From assembly GCA_031394355.1 (NCBI GenBank), contig JANNSU010000040.1:1-64000 (forward strand): a DNA stretch of 64,000 nt, given 5' to 3'. Every line of letters starts with the position of its first letter. The stretch's first letter is position 1. This stretch comes from JAEUMY01 sp031394355 (lineage in GTDB: Bacteria > Pseudomonadota > Gammaproteobacteria > Burkholderiales > Usitatibacteraceae). The translations under genes were made by a program, and so were the position numbers. Positions 44,392 to 53,199 of this stretch are shown here, piece after piece. Below the pieces are notes generated by a model. It had not been told where the DNA came from. It saw only the letters and a program-made list of their open reading frames with translations, and searched no databases.

Positions 44392-44789
44392 TGGTGGAGA
44401 TTGTGAACACACAGCGGGTCGTCTTGGTACTGATGCTTGCTCATGCCATGCTGTGCGTTGTCCTGGCACTCATTGTGACTTGGGTGCTGTACGACGACGC
44501 ACAGACCTTGGCTTGCTGTGCCAAAGATCATATGCACCTTTTGATTGTGATCACGTGTCTGATCGTCGTCGCGATTGCTGAAGGCTGGAGTACGTTCTCG
44601 AGAATGCGCAGCCCAGTTGGCGCTGCGTCAAGATCCCGCTTGCCGGGATGGATCACCCTTGTCGGGTGTTTAGTACTTATCGCCGCGGCAGTTCTAGGGA
44701 ATTTATCGGTGCTGTTCTTGTTTGTCGGCCTAGTCGCAATCGTGTTCGCGGTTGCTGATCGACGCTTCTTCCCTCAGGCAGCAAGCTGA
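44391..44789 (+). CDS. Small membrane protein of unknown function
   Basis: 132 residues from ATG 44391, which overlaps the ALDH stop by one base. Four hydrophobic stretches (about 10-33, 49-65, 85-105 and 107-122) suggest an inner-membrane protein. No family recognised. Its end overlaps the convergent threonine dehydrogenase gene by 16 bases. The coupling to the ALDH stop supports a real gene; its base composition looks less GC-rich than its neighbours. Confidence 0.55.
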   Translation: MVEIVNTQRVVLVLMLAHAMLCVVLALIVTWVLYDDAQTLACCAKDHMHLLIVITCLIVVAIAEGWSTFSRMRSPVGAASRSRLPGWITLVGCLVLIAAAVLGNLSVLFLFVGLVAIVFAVADRRFFPQAAS

Positions 44790-45733
44790 TTCGTGCTGCG
44801 AATATTCGCAAGCATGTCCGCCACCATCGCAGGCAAGTCGTACTTCAACTTCCACCCCCAATCGGACTGCGCGCGCGAGTCATCGATCGACGCCGGCCAT
44901 GAATCGGCGATGGCCTGGCGGAAGTCCGGCTTGTAGCTCATCTGGAAGCCCGGGATGTGCTTCGCCACTTCTGCGGCGATTTCTTCGGGCGTGAAGCTCA
45001 CGCCCGCCAGATTGTATGAAGACCGGATGCGAATATTCGCAAGTGGCGCCTCCATGAGCTCGATGGTCGCGCGCAGTGCATCGGGCATGTACATCATCGG
45101 CAGCGCAGACTTGGGCCCGAGGAAGCACTCGTAGCAGCCCGTGGCCTTTGCCTGATAGAAGATGTCCACGGCGTAATCCGTGGTGCCGCCACCGGGCGGG
45201 GTCTTGTAGCTGATAAGGCCGGGATAGCGCAGGCTCCGCACATCGACGCCGTACTTCGCAAAGTAGTACTCGCACCAACGCTCGCCCGCCAGCTTGCTGA
45301 TGCCGTAGACGGTGTTGGGGTCCATCACGGTGTCCTGTGGCGAATATTCGCGTGGCGTGGTGGGGCCGAATGCTGCAATGGAACTGGGCCAGAAAACGCG
45401 GCCGACCTTCTCGTGGCGCGCCACTTCCAGCACATTGAGCAGCCCCGCCATGTTGAGTTGCCAGGCAAACAACGGGTCGCGCTCGCCTGTAGCAGACAGC
45501 ACGGCGGCCAGATGATAGATCTGGGTGATGCCGAGCTCCTTGACGATCCGCGTGAGGAGTTTCTTGTCGGTGACATCGAGGAAGTAGTAGGGATGGCCCA
45601 CCACGCGTCCGGAGAGTGCAATGTCTGCGGTGACGACGTTTTGTGCGCCATGCTTTGCAGCCAGGGCCTCGGCCAGTTCAGAGCCGATCTGGCCGTTGGC
45701 GCCGATGATCAGGATGCGTTCGGTTGTGGTCAT
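44774..45733 (-). CDS. L-threonine 3-dehydrogenase, short-chain (epimerase-like) type
   Basis: 319 residues. NAD-dependent SDR fold: GANGQIG (11-17), S117/S118 in WPSSIAAFG, and Y143/K147 in TVYGISKLAGERW. It oxidises threonine to 2-amino-3-ketobutyrate. The type is identified by RSLRYPGLISYKTPPGGGTTDYAVDIFYQA, characteristic of the epimerase-like threonine dehydrogenases rather than the zinc type of E. coli. ATGA overlap with the ligase gene. Three exact palindromes lie in this one gene. Confidence 0.9.
   Translation of the reverse strand: MTTTERILIIGANGQIGSELAEALAAKHGAQNVVTADIALSGRVVGHPYYFLDVTDKKLLTRIVKELGITQIYHLAAVLSATGERDPLFAWQLNMAGLLNVLEVARHEKVGRVFWPSSIAAFGPTTPREYSPQDTVMDPNTVYGISKLAGERWCEYYFAKYGVDVRSLRYPGLISYKTPPGGGTTDYAVDIFYQAKATGCYECFLGPKSALPMMYMPDALRATIELMEAPLANIRIRSSYNLAGVSFTPEEIAAEVAKHIPGFQMSYKPDFRQAIADSWPASIDDSRAQSDWGWKLKYDLPAMVADMLANIRSTNQLAA
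44798..44809. repeat. GCGAATATTCGC palindrome, coding copy (ANIR)
   Basis: 14-bp form at 44797-44810, near the 3' end of the threonine dehydrogenase gene, read as Ala-Asn-Ile-Arg. Confidence 0.95.
45029..45040. repeat. GCGAATATTCGC palindrome, coding copy (ANIR)
   Basis: 14-bp form at 45028-45041 in the threonine dehydrogenase gene, read as Ala-Asn-Ile-Arg in APLANIRIRSSYN. Confidence 0.95.
45340..45351. repeat. GCGAATATTCGC palindrome, coding copy (EYS)
   Basis: Third exact copy in the threonine dehydrogenase gene, in another frame (TPREYSPQD). Confidence 0.95.
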
Positions 45734-46929
45734 TTGCTACCTCCGATGAGGCCGAGCTCCGTGCCTGCCTTTGTGAACACGGCAATCGCCTTCTCCAGAT
45801 GATGCCGCTCGTGCCCTGCGGAAATCTGCACGCGGATGCGCGCCTGTCCCTGCGGCACGACCGGGTAGAAGAAGCCAACTGCGTATACACCCAGTTCCAG
45901 TAGTCGCTTCGACAGCGCCTGCGCCTTCACCGCGTCGTAGATCATGATGGGCACGATGGGATGCTCGCCCGGCTTGATGTCGAAGCCGGCGTCCTGGATG
46001 GAGGTGCGGAAGTAACGGGTGTTCTCTTCCAGTTTGTCGCGCAGCACGGTCGATTCGGAAAGCAGGTCGAGGACTGCAATGGATGCGCCCGTGATGGACG
46101 GTGCCAGCGTATTGGAGAAGAGGTAGGGACGCGAGCGCTGGCGCAGCAGTTCGACGACACCCGCTTTGGCTGCAGTAAAGCCGCCTGACGCGCCGCCCAG
46201 CGCCTTGCCGAACGTGCCGGTGATGATGTCGATGCGGCCCATCACGTTGCGGAATTCATGCGTGCCGCGCCCGGTCTTGCCCATGAAGCCTGAGGCATGG
46301 CATTCATCGATGCCAACCAGCGCGCCATGTTTTTCGGCGAGATCGCAAATCTTGTCCAGTTGGGCGATGGTGCCATCCATCGAGAACACCCCGTCGGTGA
46401 AGATGATCCGGCTGCGTGCGCCCGACGCTTCCTTGAGGCAACGCTCCAGATCGGCCATGTCGTTGTGGGCATAACGCAGGCGCTGCGCTTTGCAAAGACG
46501 AATGCCATCGATGATGGACGCGTGATTCAGCGCGTCCGAGATGATGGCGTCTTGCTCGCCAAAGAGCGGCTCAAACAGACCGCCGTTCGCATCGAAGGCG
46601 GCGGCGTAGAGGATGGCGTCTTCCATGCCGAGAAAGTCTGCGATCTTGCGCTCCAACTGCTTGTGCAGATCCTGTGTGCCGCAAATGAAACGCACAGAGG
46701 ATAGGCCGTAGCCATGGGTGTCGATCGCATGTTTGGCCGCCTCGATTGCCTTCGGGTGCGATGACAGGCCCAGATAGTTGTTGGCGCAGAGGTTGATGAC
46801 GTGCGCACGCTCGGTCGTGTCGATCTCGGCTGCTTGCGGCGTGGTGATGATGCGCTCGGTCTTGAAGAGTCCGGCAGCCTGGATGCTGGCTAGCTCTCCA
46901 TCGATGTGTTCGTAGAAGTTTTTGGTCAT
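45730..46929 (-). CDS. kbl: Glycine C-acetyltransferase (2-amino-3-ketobutyrate CoA ligase)
   Basis: 399 residues, PLP alpha-oxoamine synthase family. PLP lysine K242 in ITGTFGKALGGASGGF; GIDECHASGFMGKTGRGTHE is the cofactor aspartate/histidine region. It splits 2-amino-3-ketobutyrate with CoA into glycine and acetyl-CoA, the second step after the dehydrogenase encoded just downstream (4-bp overlap). The upstream region has two dyad elements. Confidence 0.95.
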   Translation of the reverse strand: MTKNFYEHIDGELASIQAAGLFKTERIITTPQAAEIDTTERAHVINLCANNYLGLSSHPKAIEAAKHAIDTHGYGLSSVRFICGTQDLHKQLERKIADFLGMEDAILYAAAFDANGGLFEPLFGEQDAIISDALNHASIIDGIRLCKAQRLRYAHNDMADLERCLKEASGARSRIIFTDGVFSMDGTIAQLDKICDLAEKHGALVGIDECHASGFMGKTGRGTHEFRNVMGRIDIITGTFGKALGGASGGFTAAKAGVVELLRQRSRPYLFSNTLAPSITGASIAVLDLLSESTVLRDKLEENTRYFRTSIQDAGFDIKPGEHPIVPIMIYDAVKAQALSKRLLELGVYAVGFFYPVVPQGQARIRVQISAGHERHHLEKAIAVFTKAGTELGLIGGSK

Positions 46930-46956
46930 CTGGTTTCCTGAATCAGCGAATACTGC

Positions 46957-46983
46957 TCAGCTTTTGCTTGAAGCGAAAGCTGA
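46957..46983. promoter_or_regulatory. 27-bp near-perfect palindrome upstream of kbl
   Basis: TCAGCTTT-T-GCTT-G-AAGC-G-AAAGCTGA: all positions pair except one T/G pair, centred on G46970. It lies 28-54 bases before the kbl start, so it may be an operator or a leader hairpin. Confidence 0.5.
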
Positions 46984-47097
46984 ATCCGTTCCAAACTGAC
47001 CGCAGCGTCCAGCAGAAGTCCACGTGACTTCTGCCATGCAAATTCGCTGTCAATCAGGCTGTGGAGGTTGACGGTTGTCATGGCCAGGATCTGTGTT

Positions 47098-47127
47098 CAA
47101 TATATCGAATACATGTGCAGTATATTG
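47098..47127. promoter_or_regulatory. AT-rich inverted repeat upstream of kbl
   Basis: CAATATA (47098-47104) and TATATTG (47121-47127), two turns apart centre to centre. Possible regulator site at the promoter. Confidence 0.4.
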
Positions 47128-47232
47128 AAAGTCCGGCAATTTTCCAAGACGCCTTGCCGACTGATGACCAACCTCGAAAGGCGGAGCAGCCCACCATAGA
47201 GCTGCGTTCATCACCGTGCCATCACCGCACCA

Positions 47233-48615
47233 TTACGCGGGCACGGGTTTTAATCCTTCGAGCAATGTTGGCAAGAGTTCGGATACGGTCGGATGGATTG
47301 GCATCGCGTTCTGCATGGCCGTGTAGGGCAGGTCGGCGTACATGACTTGGAGAATCGATTGCACCACTTCGTCGGCGGACAGGCCCAGCAGGGCTGCTCC
47401 GAGAATGCGCTGTGTTTCTGCGTCGACTATGACTTTCATGAATCCCTGGGTCTCGCCAGCTTCGCGCGCACGCCCTACCCGCGTCATGGGCATCTTTGCC
47501 ATGAGCAGGGGCCGGCCGCTGCTTTGAGCCTCCTGCAAGGTCATGCCGCAGCGACCCAGTGGCGGATCGGTGAACAGCGCATAAGTCGGGATGCGATCAG
47601 TGACCCGGCGCTTGCCGTGATTGAACAGGTTGGCCGCCACGATCTCGTAGTCGTTCCAGGACGTATGGGTGAAGGCACCTTTGCCATTGACATCCCCCAG
47701 CGCCCAAACACCAGGAACGCTGGTCTCCAGTTGATCATCCACTTCAATGAAGCCGCGCGGGTTCATTCGGATGCCCGCAGCATCGAGGCCCAGCTCTCCG
47801 GTATTCGGGCGACGCCCAGTGGCGACAAGCAGGTGGGTACCTTCCAATTGTGGCGCACCGGGATCGCAAGAGAGTCCCACAACGATCCTGTCGCCGCGCT
47901 TTTCGACTGCCAGGCACTGCGCGCCAGTCTGCACGTTGATGCCCTCGCGTTCGAGGATGGCACGCATCTCATCACTGACATCCGCATCCTCGCGGCCGAT
48001 GAGGCGTGGGCCCATTTCGCATACCGTTACCTCGCTGCCGAAACGTCGATACATCTGGGCGAACTCCAGCCCGATGTAGCTGCCGCCGATCACGATGAGA
48101 TGCTTGGGCAGGCCGGTCAGGCTCATCATGCCGATGTTGTCCAAGTAGGGGACTGAATCCAGCCCGGTCAGCGGCGGCGCGAAGGGGCGACCGCCGACAT
48201 TGATGAATATTCGCTCTGCACTGAGGATCTTGCCGTTGACCTCTACCGTGTGAGGGCCCACGAAACGTGCATGACCGTGCAATACACTGACGTTCTTGGC
48301 GGCATCCATCCAGTCACCGACACCCTTGCGCGATGCCGCGACAATGGTGTCTTTCCTCGCGATGACGCGCGCCATATCCACGCTGACCGCGCTACCCAGT
48401 GATACGCCGTAGTCGGCTGCGCGTCTAGCCATGGCGGCAACACGCGCAGAAGCCACCAACGTCTTGGTGGGAATGCACCCGTTGTTGACGCAGGTACCTC
48501 CCATTTCGCCAGACTCGATGAGAATTGTTTTCAGTCCCTCGCGGCCGCAGCGCGCGGCCATGGCGGGGCCAGCCTGTCCGGCACCGATGACGATGACATC
48601 GACAGTCTCGTTCAT
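47233..48615 (-). CDS. FAD-dependent disulfide oxidoreductase, mercuric-reductase-like
   Basis: 460 residues, class I pyridine nucleotide-disulfide oxidoreductase. FAD motif VIVIGAGQAGPAMAARC, redox cysteines C42 and C47 in GGTCVNNGCIPTK, NAD(P) motif IVIGGSYIGLEFAQMYRRFG and C-terminal AMPIHPTVSELLPTLL with the catalytic His. It lacks the heavy-metal domain and C-terminal cysteine pair of true mercuric reductase, so the substrate is unknown. Divergent from an XRE-cupin regulator. A near palindrome (48203-48214) encodes RIFI. Confidence 0.85.
   Translation of the reverse strand: MNETVDVIVIGAGQAGPAMAARCGREGLKTILIESGEMGGTCVNNGCIPTKTLVASARVAAMARRAADYGVSLGSAVSVDMARVIARKDTIVAASRKGVGDWMDAAKNVSVLHGHARFVGPHTVEVNGKILSAERIFINVGGRPFAPPLTGLDSVPYLDNIGMMSLTGLPKHLIVIGGSYIGLEFAQMYRRFGSEVTVCEMGPRLIGREDADVSDEMRAILEREGINVQTGAQCLAVEKRGDRIVVGLSCDPGAPQLEGTHLLVATGRRPNTGELGLDAAGIRMNPRGFIEVDDQLETSVPGVWALGDVNGKGAFTHTSWNDYEIVAANLFNHGKRRVTDRIPTYALFTDPPLGRCGMTLQEAQSSGRPLLMAKMPMTRVGRAREAGETQGFMKVIVDAETQRILGAALLGLSADEVVQSILQVMYADLPYTAMQNAMPIHPTVSELLPTLLEGLKPVPA
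48203..48214. repeat. Near copy of palindrome in flavoprotein gene
   Basis: ATGAATATTCGC, two mismatches at one end. Confidence 0.5.
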
Positions 48616-48791
48616 GATTTTCTCTCCTGGGATGTATGGCAGTCAGTCTGTTTGGTGCGGCCCAGCTTACAGGGATGCATGCACCCGTCAGTGTCATCAT
48701 CAGGTGGCTGGCATCGTTCGCCATATCGAACGCCTGTTCGCTGTGCCAAGGTCTGTACACTAGGCACCTCCAACAGATCCATCAAACTCAC

Positions 48792-49409
48792 ATGAGTCCC
48801 CGCGCCAAACCCGTGCTCCGGTCCAGTCAGCGTGCGCGCATCAAGCCCTCGCCGATGCAACCCCCCAAAGTGGGCGACACCATCCAGAAACTGCGCCAGC
48901 AGCGTCAGCTCTCTCTGGAGGAGCTCTCCCACATGGCCGGGGTGTCGAAGTCGATGCTCTCCCAGATAGAGCGCGACAAGTCGAACCCCACCATCGCGCT
49001 GGTGTGGCGGCTGGCCAACGCGTTGAATGTTGAACTGCAGGAAATTCTGGGCGGAAAGGGTGCGGACGAACCCAGCATCACGGTGCTGGGCGTCCACGCC
49101 ACGCCGACGCTTCGAGGTAGTGACGAGCGCTGCTCCCTCAAGATACTCGGGCCCATTGATACGGCGGGTCATTTCGAGTGGTATGAGCTGACCATTGCGG
49201 CGGGCGGCGCGTTGGTGTCGCTGCCGCATGCGCCCGGTGCAAGGGAGCATCTGACCGTATTGCATGGCATCTTCGAGGTTGAAGCGGGCCCCGCAAAGCA
49301 GAAACTCAAGCATGGCGAGACCGCACGCTATGCCGGCGATCAGCCCCACGCCATTCGCAATGCAGGCAAGGGACTGGCTGTCGCGCTGCTGGTGGTCATC
49401 AACCCCTGA
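48792..49409 (+). CDS. XRE family regulator with cupin domain
   Basis: 205 residues from ATG 48792 (MSPRAKPVLRSSQ); ATG 48855 is an alternative and no clear ribosome binding site decides. Helix-turn-helix at about 30-85 (IQKLRQQRQLSLEELSHMAGVSKSMLSQIERDKSNPTIALVWRLANAL), then a C-terminal cupin (about 125-203) with LPHAPGAREHLTVLHGIFEVEAG. A small-molecule sensing repressor or activator, probably of the divergent flavoprotein gene. Confidence 0.87.
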   Translation: MSPRAKPVLRSSQRARIKPSPMQPPKVGDTIQKLRQQRQLSLEELSHMAGVSKSMLSQIERDKSNPTIALVWRLANALNVELQEILGGKGADEPSITVLGVHATPTLRGSDERCSLKILGPIDTAGHFEWYELTIAAGGALVSLPHAPGAREHLTVLHGIFEVEAGPAKQKLKHGETARYAGDQPHAIRNAGKGLAVALLVVINP

Positions 49410-49429
49410 AGTTGAGGTTGATACCGCAG

Positions 49430-50125
49430 CTACTCGGTTTCGAAGCGAATGCCGATGCTGGTCCAACGGCCATCACTGCCGCTGTCGCGCTGTTTGCCGA
49501 AAGATGCAGTGAGCTGCAACTTCTTCGCCACCAGCCAATAGCGCAGCCCGGCCTGTGCGGTGGAGGGTTCGCCGCGCGTGCCAAACACTTCGCCCACCAG
49601 CGTCACCTTTTCGGTCAGGTCATGTTCCACAGCACCGGCCCAGGTTGTCTTCCACTTCCGCTCTTCGCTGTTGCGCAGCGTGCCGAGATTCAGGCTCCAG
49701 GTGGTGCTGTCCACCACGCCGGTCAGCGGCAAGGTGACGTAGTTTTCCCGCTCCGATGCACCATTGCGTTTGATCGTGCCGGCGGCGATGCCGAGCGCCA
49801 CCCCGTCCTTCTCTGATTCCCACAGCGTCTTCTTTACCTGAAAGAGCCAGCGCTTTTCGCTGGGGGCCTCATCAATTCGGCTATGCAGAAAGCCCAGCTG
49901 CATTTCGCTGTTGAAGAGCAGGTTACAGGCGGGCAGCACATCTCGCTCCGTGGACCGCTTGAAGGTACGCTGCTCGAATTCTATCTGGCAAGCGCCAGGT
50001 GCCAGCGTTCCCGCATCTTCTGTAACGAGTGGCGGCGCGGCATGCGCGAATGTGGCGGTGCCGATCACGACTACGGCCACAGAACGGGTGAAGAGGTCAA
50101 GGAGGGTGCAGGTCGTTGTATTCAT
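49430..50125 (-). CDS. Exported protein of unknown function, beta-barrel-like
   Basis: 231 residues. The N terminus has a hydrophobic segment and a likely signal cleavage after ATFAHA (about residue 29). The mature part has alternating beta-strand-like segments with aromatic ends (GLRYWLVAKKLQLTASFGKQRD, WTSIGIRFETE), suggesting an outer-membrane barrel of the kind labelled phenol-degradation MetA-like. Two cysteines. No substrate can be proposed. Confidence 0.65.
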   Translation of the reverse strand: MNTTTCTLLDLFTRSVAVVVIGTATFAHAAPPLVTEDAGTLAPGACQIEFEQRTFKRSTERDVLPACNLLFNSEMQLGFLHSRIDEAPSEKRWLFQVKKTLWESEKDGVALGIAAGTIKRNGASERENYVTLPLTGVVDSTTWSLNLGTLRNSEERKWKTTWAGAVEHDLTEKVTLVGEVFGTRGEPSTAQAGLRYWLVAKKLQLTASFGKQRDSGSDGRWTSIGIRFETE

Positions 50126-50235
50126 GCTTGCGGTGTTGGGTCAGTGATTCGAGGGTTGTGATGCTTGGTGATGTGGGGAGGGGTGGTGGCAAGAGTTTGC
50201 CGAAAAGAAGGGGTTCTCCGCTTCAATTCAACATT

Positions 50236-53097
50236 TCAGGCGGATGCCGACTTCCGCTTCTCGGGCAGCTTCAATGCAGCACGCAGGTAACGGCCGGTAT
50301 AGCTCGACTTCGTGTCAGCGATATCTTCGGGCGTTCCCTGCGCAATGATCATGCCGCCGCCATCGCCGCCTTCCGGGCCAAGGTCAATCACCCAGTCTGC
50401 AGTCTTGATGACGTCGAGGTTGTGTTCGATCACCACCACGGTGTTGCCGTGATCACGCAATCGGTGCAGCACTTTCAAGAGCAGGTCGATATCGTGGAAG
50501 TGCAAACCGGTAGTTGGCTCATCCAGAATGAACAGGGTTTTGCCGGTGTCGCGCTTGGACAGTTCGAGCGAGAGCTTCACCCGCTGTGCCTCGCCACCGG
50601 AAAGCGTCGTGGCAGATTGCCCCAGGCGGATGTAGCCCAGCCCCACGTCGAGCAATGTATGCAGCTTCCGCGCGACGACGGGAACCGCTTTGAAGAATTC
50701 ATGGGCGTGCTCGACCGTCATGTCGAGTACCTCGTGAATATTCGCACCCTTGTAGCGCACTTCGAGCGTCTCGCGGTTGTAGCGCTTGCTGTGGCACACA
50801 TCACAGGGCACGTACACGTCGGGCAGGAAGTGCATCTCCACCTTGATGACGCCATCTCCCTGGCAGGCTTCGCAGCGACCACCTTTCACGTTGAATGAGA
50901 AACGTCCTGGTCCATAGCCGCGAGCACGCGCCTCGGGCACGCCGGCGAACAGGTCGCGAATGGGCGTGAAGAGGCCGGTGTACGTGGCGGGATTGGAGCG
51001 CGGCGTGCGGCCAATGGGCGACTGGTCGACATTGATGACCTTGTCGAAGTGATCCAGCCCCTCAATTGACTCGAAAGGTGCTGGCTCTTCCTGGCTTGAG
51101 TAGATGTGATGCGCGGCCGCGCGGTACAGCGTGTCGTTGATCAGTGTCGATTTGCCGGAGCCCGATACGCCGCTGACGCAGACAAATAGTCCTACCGGCA
51201 GCGAAAGATCGACTTGCTTCAGATTGTTGCCGCGTGCACCTTTGATGACGAGCTGATTCTTGCCATCGTTGGACATGCGCTTCTTGGGCAAAGGGATCTG
51301 CTTCTTGCCGGACAGATACTGGCCAGTGAGCGATTCACTGGCCGCGCGGATGTCCGCAGGTGTGCCCTGAGCGACGATTTGCCCGCCATGTTCACCTGCG
51401 CCCGGGCCAAGATCGACCACCCAGTCGGCGGTGTTGATGGCGTCTTCATCGTGCTCAACCACGATGACGGAGTTGCCGATGTCGCGTAGTCGCTTCAACG
51501 TTCCCAACAGTCGATCATTGTCGCGCTGGTGGAGGCCGATGGAGGGCTCGTCCAGCACATACATCACACCGGTGAGGCCGGAGCCGATCTGCGACGCCAG
51601 CCGGATGCGCTGCGCCTCCCCGCCGGAGAGCGTATCGGCAGAACGCACCAATGAGAGATAGTCGAGGCCGACATTGTTGAGGAATGAAATGCGGCTGGAA
51701 ATTTCCTTCACGATCTTGTCGGCGATGGCGAGCTTTTGGCCAACGAGTTTCAGATTGTCGAACCACGGCATGGACTGCTTCAGCGGCATGGCCGACAGCT
51801 CATGCAGGTTCTTGTCACCGACCCTCACAAACCGCGCTTCCTTCCTTAGCCGGGTGCCGACGCACTCTGGACAAGATTGGTTGTTGAGGTACTTGGACAG
51901 CTCTTCCTTTACCGCCATCGAGTCGGTCTCTTTGTAACGCCGCTCCAGATTGGGCACGATACCTTCGAAGCTGTGTTCACGCGTTACCGACTTGCCGCGC
52001 TCGCCGGGATACTTGAACGTGATCTTCTGCTTGCCCGAGCCGTACAACACGATCTGCTGGGTTTCTGGTGAGAGTTTTTCGAAGGGCGTGTCGACATCGA
52101 ACTCGTAGTGCGCTGCAAGGCCGACCAGCATCTGGAAATAAAACTGGTTGCGCCGATCCCAGCCTTTGATGGCGCCACCGGCCAGGGAAAGGTTGGGATA
52201 CGCAGCGATGCGTTTGGGATCGAAGAACGTGATCTCGCCCAGGCCATCGCACTTGGGGCAGGCGCCCATGGGGTTGTTGAACGAGAAGAGGCGCGGCTCA
52301 AGCTCGGGTAGCGAGTAGTCGCAATGCGGGCAGCCGAACTTGGCGGAGAACAACGTCTCCTCATTTGTCTCCATGTTGGCCGCGATGGCGCGGCCATCGC
52401 CGTGACGAAGTGCAGTCTCGAATGACTCGGCCAGCCGCTGCTTCACATCGGGTGCCACCTTGAGGCGATCCACGACCACTTCAACCGTATGCTTTTTGTT
52501 CTTGTCCAGCTTTGGCACGGCGTCAAGCTCGTAGACCTTGGCCTTGGCACTGCCAGTCGCGACACGCACTCGCACGAAGCCTTGGGCGCGAAGTTCTTCA
52601 AACAGATCAACCTGCTCGCCTTTGCGATTGACCACGGCAGGCGCCAGCAGCATGAGCTTGATGCCTTCGGGCATTGCCAGGACATGGTCCACCATCTGCG
52701 ACACCGTCTGGGCCTCCAGCTTGATGGCATGTTCCGGGCAGTACGGGTCGCCTACCCGGGCGAAGAGGAGGCGCAGGTAGTCGTGAATCTCGGTGACCGT
52801 CCCGACAGTGGAGCGGGGATTGTGCGACGTTGCCTTCTGTTCGATCGAGATTGCTGGTGACAGGCCCTCGATGAGGTCCACGTCCGGCTTTTCCATGAGC
52901 TGAAGGAACTGCCGGGCATAGGCGGATAACGACTCCACATAGCGCCGCTGACCTTCGGCGTACAGCGTATCGAATGCAAGTGAGGACTTGCCTGAACCGG
53001 ACAATCCGGTGATGACCACCAAGCTGTGCCGGGGCAAATCCAGGTTGATGTTCTTGAGATTATGGGTGCGGGCGCCGCGGATTTTGATGCTGTCCAT
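50236..53097 (-). CDS. uvrA: Excinuclease ABC subunit A
   Basis: 953 residues from ATG 53097 (MDSIKIRGARTHNLKNINLDLPRHSLVVITGLSGSGKSSLAFDTLYAEGQRRYVESLSAYARQF). Two ABC ATPase modules, each with Walker A (GLSGSGKSS and GVSGSGKST) and signature LSGGEAQR. Zinc fingers CPHC...CPKC and CEAC...CDVC. It recognises damage in nucleotide excision repair. Divergent from the MFS gene. No clear LexA box seen upstream. A near palindrome lies at YKGANIHEV. Confidence 0.98.
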   Translation of the reverse strand: MDSIKIRGARTHNLKNINLDLPRHSLVVITGLSGSGKSSLAFDTLYAEGQRRYVESLSAYARQFLQLMEKPDVDLIEGLSPAISIEQKATSHNPRSTVGTVTEIHDYLRLLFARVGDPYCPEHAIKLEAQTVSQMVDHVLAMPEGIKLMLLAPAVVNRKGEQVDLFEELRAQGFVRVRVATGSAKAKVYELDAVPKLDKNKKHTVEVVVDRLKVAPDVKQRLAESFETALRHGDGRAIAANMETNEETLFSAKFGCPHCDYSLPELEPRLFSFNNPMGACPKCDGLGEITFFDPKRIAAYPNLSLAGGAIKGWDRRNQFYFQMLVGLAAHYEFDVDTPFEKLSPETQQIVLYGSGKQKITFKYPGERGKSVTREHSFEGIVPNLERRYKETDSMAVKEELSKYLNNQSCPECVGTRLRKEARFVRVGDKNLHELSAMPLKQSMPWFDNLKLVGQKLAIADKIVKEISSRISFLNNVGLDYLSLVRSADTLSGGEAQRIRLASQIGSGLTGVMYVLDEPSIGLHQRDNDRLLGTLKRLRDIGNSVIVVEHDEDAINTADWVVDLGPGAGEHGGQIVAQGTPADIRAASESLTGQYLSGKKQIPLPKKRMSNDGKNQLVIKGARGNNLKQVDLSLPVGLFVCVSGVSGSGKSTLINDTLYRAAAHHIYSSQEEPAPFESIEGLDHFDKVINVDQSPIGRTPRSNPATYTGLFTPIRDLFAGVPEARARGYGPGRFSFNVKGGRCEACQGDGVIKVEMHFLPDVYVPCDVCHSKRYNRETLEVRYKGANIHEVLDMTVEHAHEFFKAVPVVARKLHTLLDVGLGYIRLGQSATTLSGGEAQRVKLSLELSKRDTGKTLFILDEPTTGLHFHDIDLLLKVLHRLRDHGNTVVVIEHNLDVIKTADWVIDLGPEGGDGGGMIIAQGTPEDIADTKSSYTGRYLRAALKLPEKRKSASA
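50734..50745. repeat. Near copy of palindrome in uvrA
   Basis: GTGAATATTCGC, one mismatch, read as Ala-Asn-Ile-His in the conserved YKGANIHEVLDM. Confidence 0.6.
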
Positions 53098-53169
53098 GCG
53101 TGCTGTCTGGCTTTCGGGAGGGGGGTGCTGAGGGCGGAATGGGTGCAAAAAGCAACCTGTTATCATACT

Positions 53170-53184
53170 TGATGCACTGCATCA
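53170..53184. promoter_or_regulatory. 15-bp palindrome between uvrA and MFS gene
   Basis: TGATGCA-C-TGCATCA, perfect, in the 102-bp divergent region. TATGAT on the minus strand (53161-53166) could be a uvrA -10 box. Possible operator. Confidence 0.4.
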
Positions 53185-53199
53185 TTCCTATTATTTCCC

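Larger units (their letters stand above)
46930..47232. other. 303-bp gap upstream of kbl with two dyad elements
   Basis: No gene recognised. It holds the 27-bp palindrome at 46957-46983 and the inverted repeat at 47098-47127, and must contain the promoter of the kbl-tdh operon. A decayed-looking GCGAATACTGC is at 46946. Confidence 0.6.

Noticed and set aside
46946..46957. GCGAATACTGCT upstream of kbl as a decayed palindrome copy
   Set aside because: Three mismatches to the core; too weak to list as a copy.
47293..48156. 287-codon plus-strand frame inside the flavoprotein gene
   Set aside because: Antisense shadow of a gene with intact FAD, redox and NAD(P) motifs.
53150..53185. LexA/SOS box upstream of uvrA
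   Set aside because: CTGTTATCATACTT is followed by GATG, not by the CAG half-site, so the CTG-N10-CAG form is not met.
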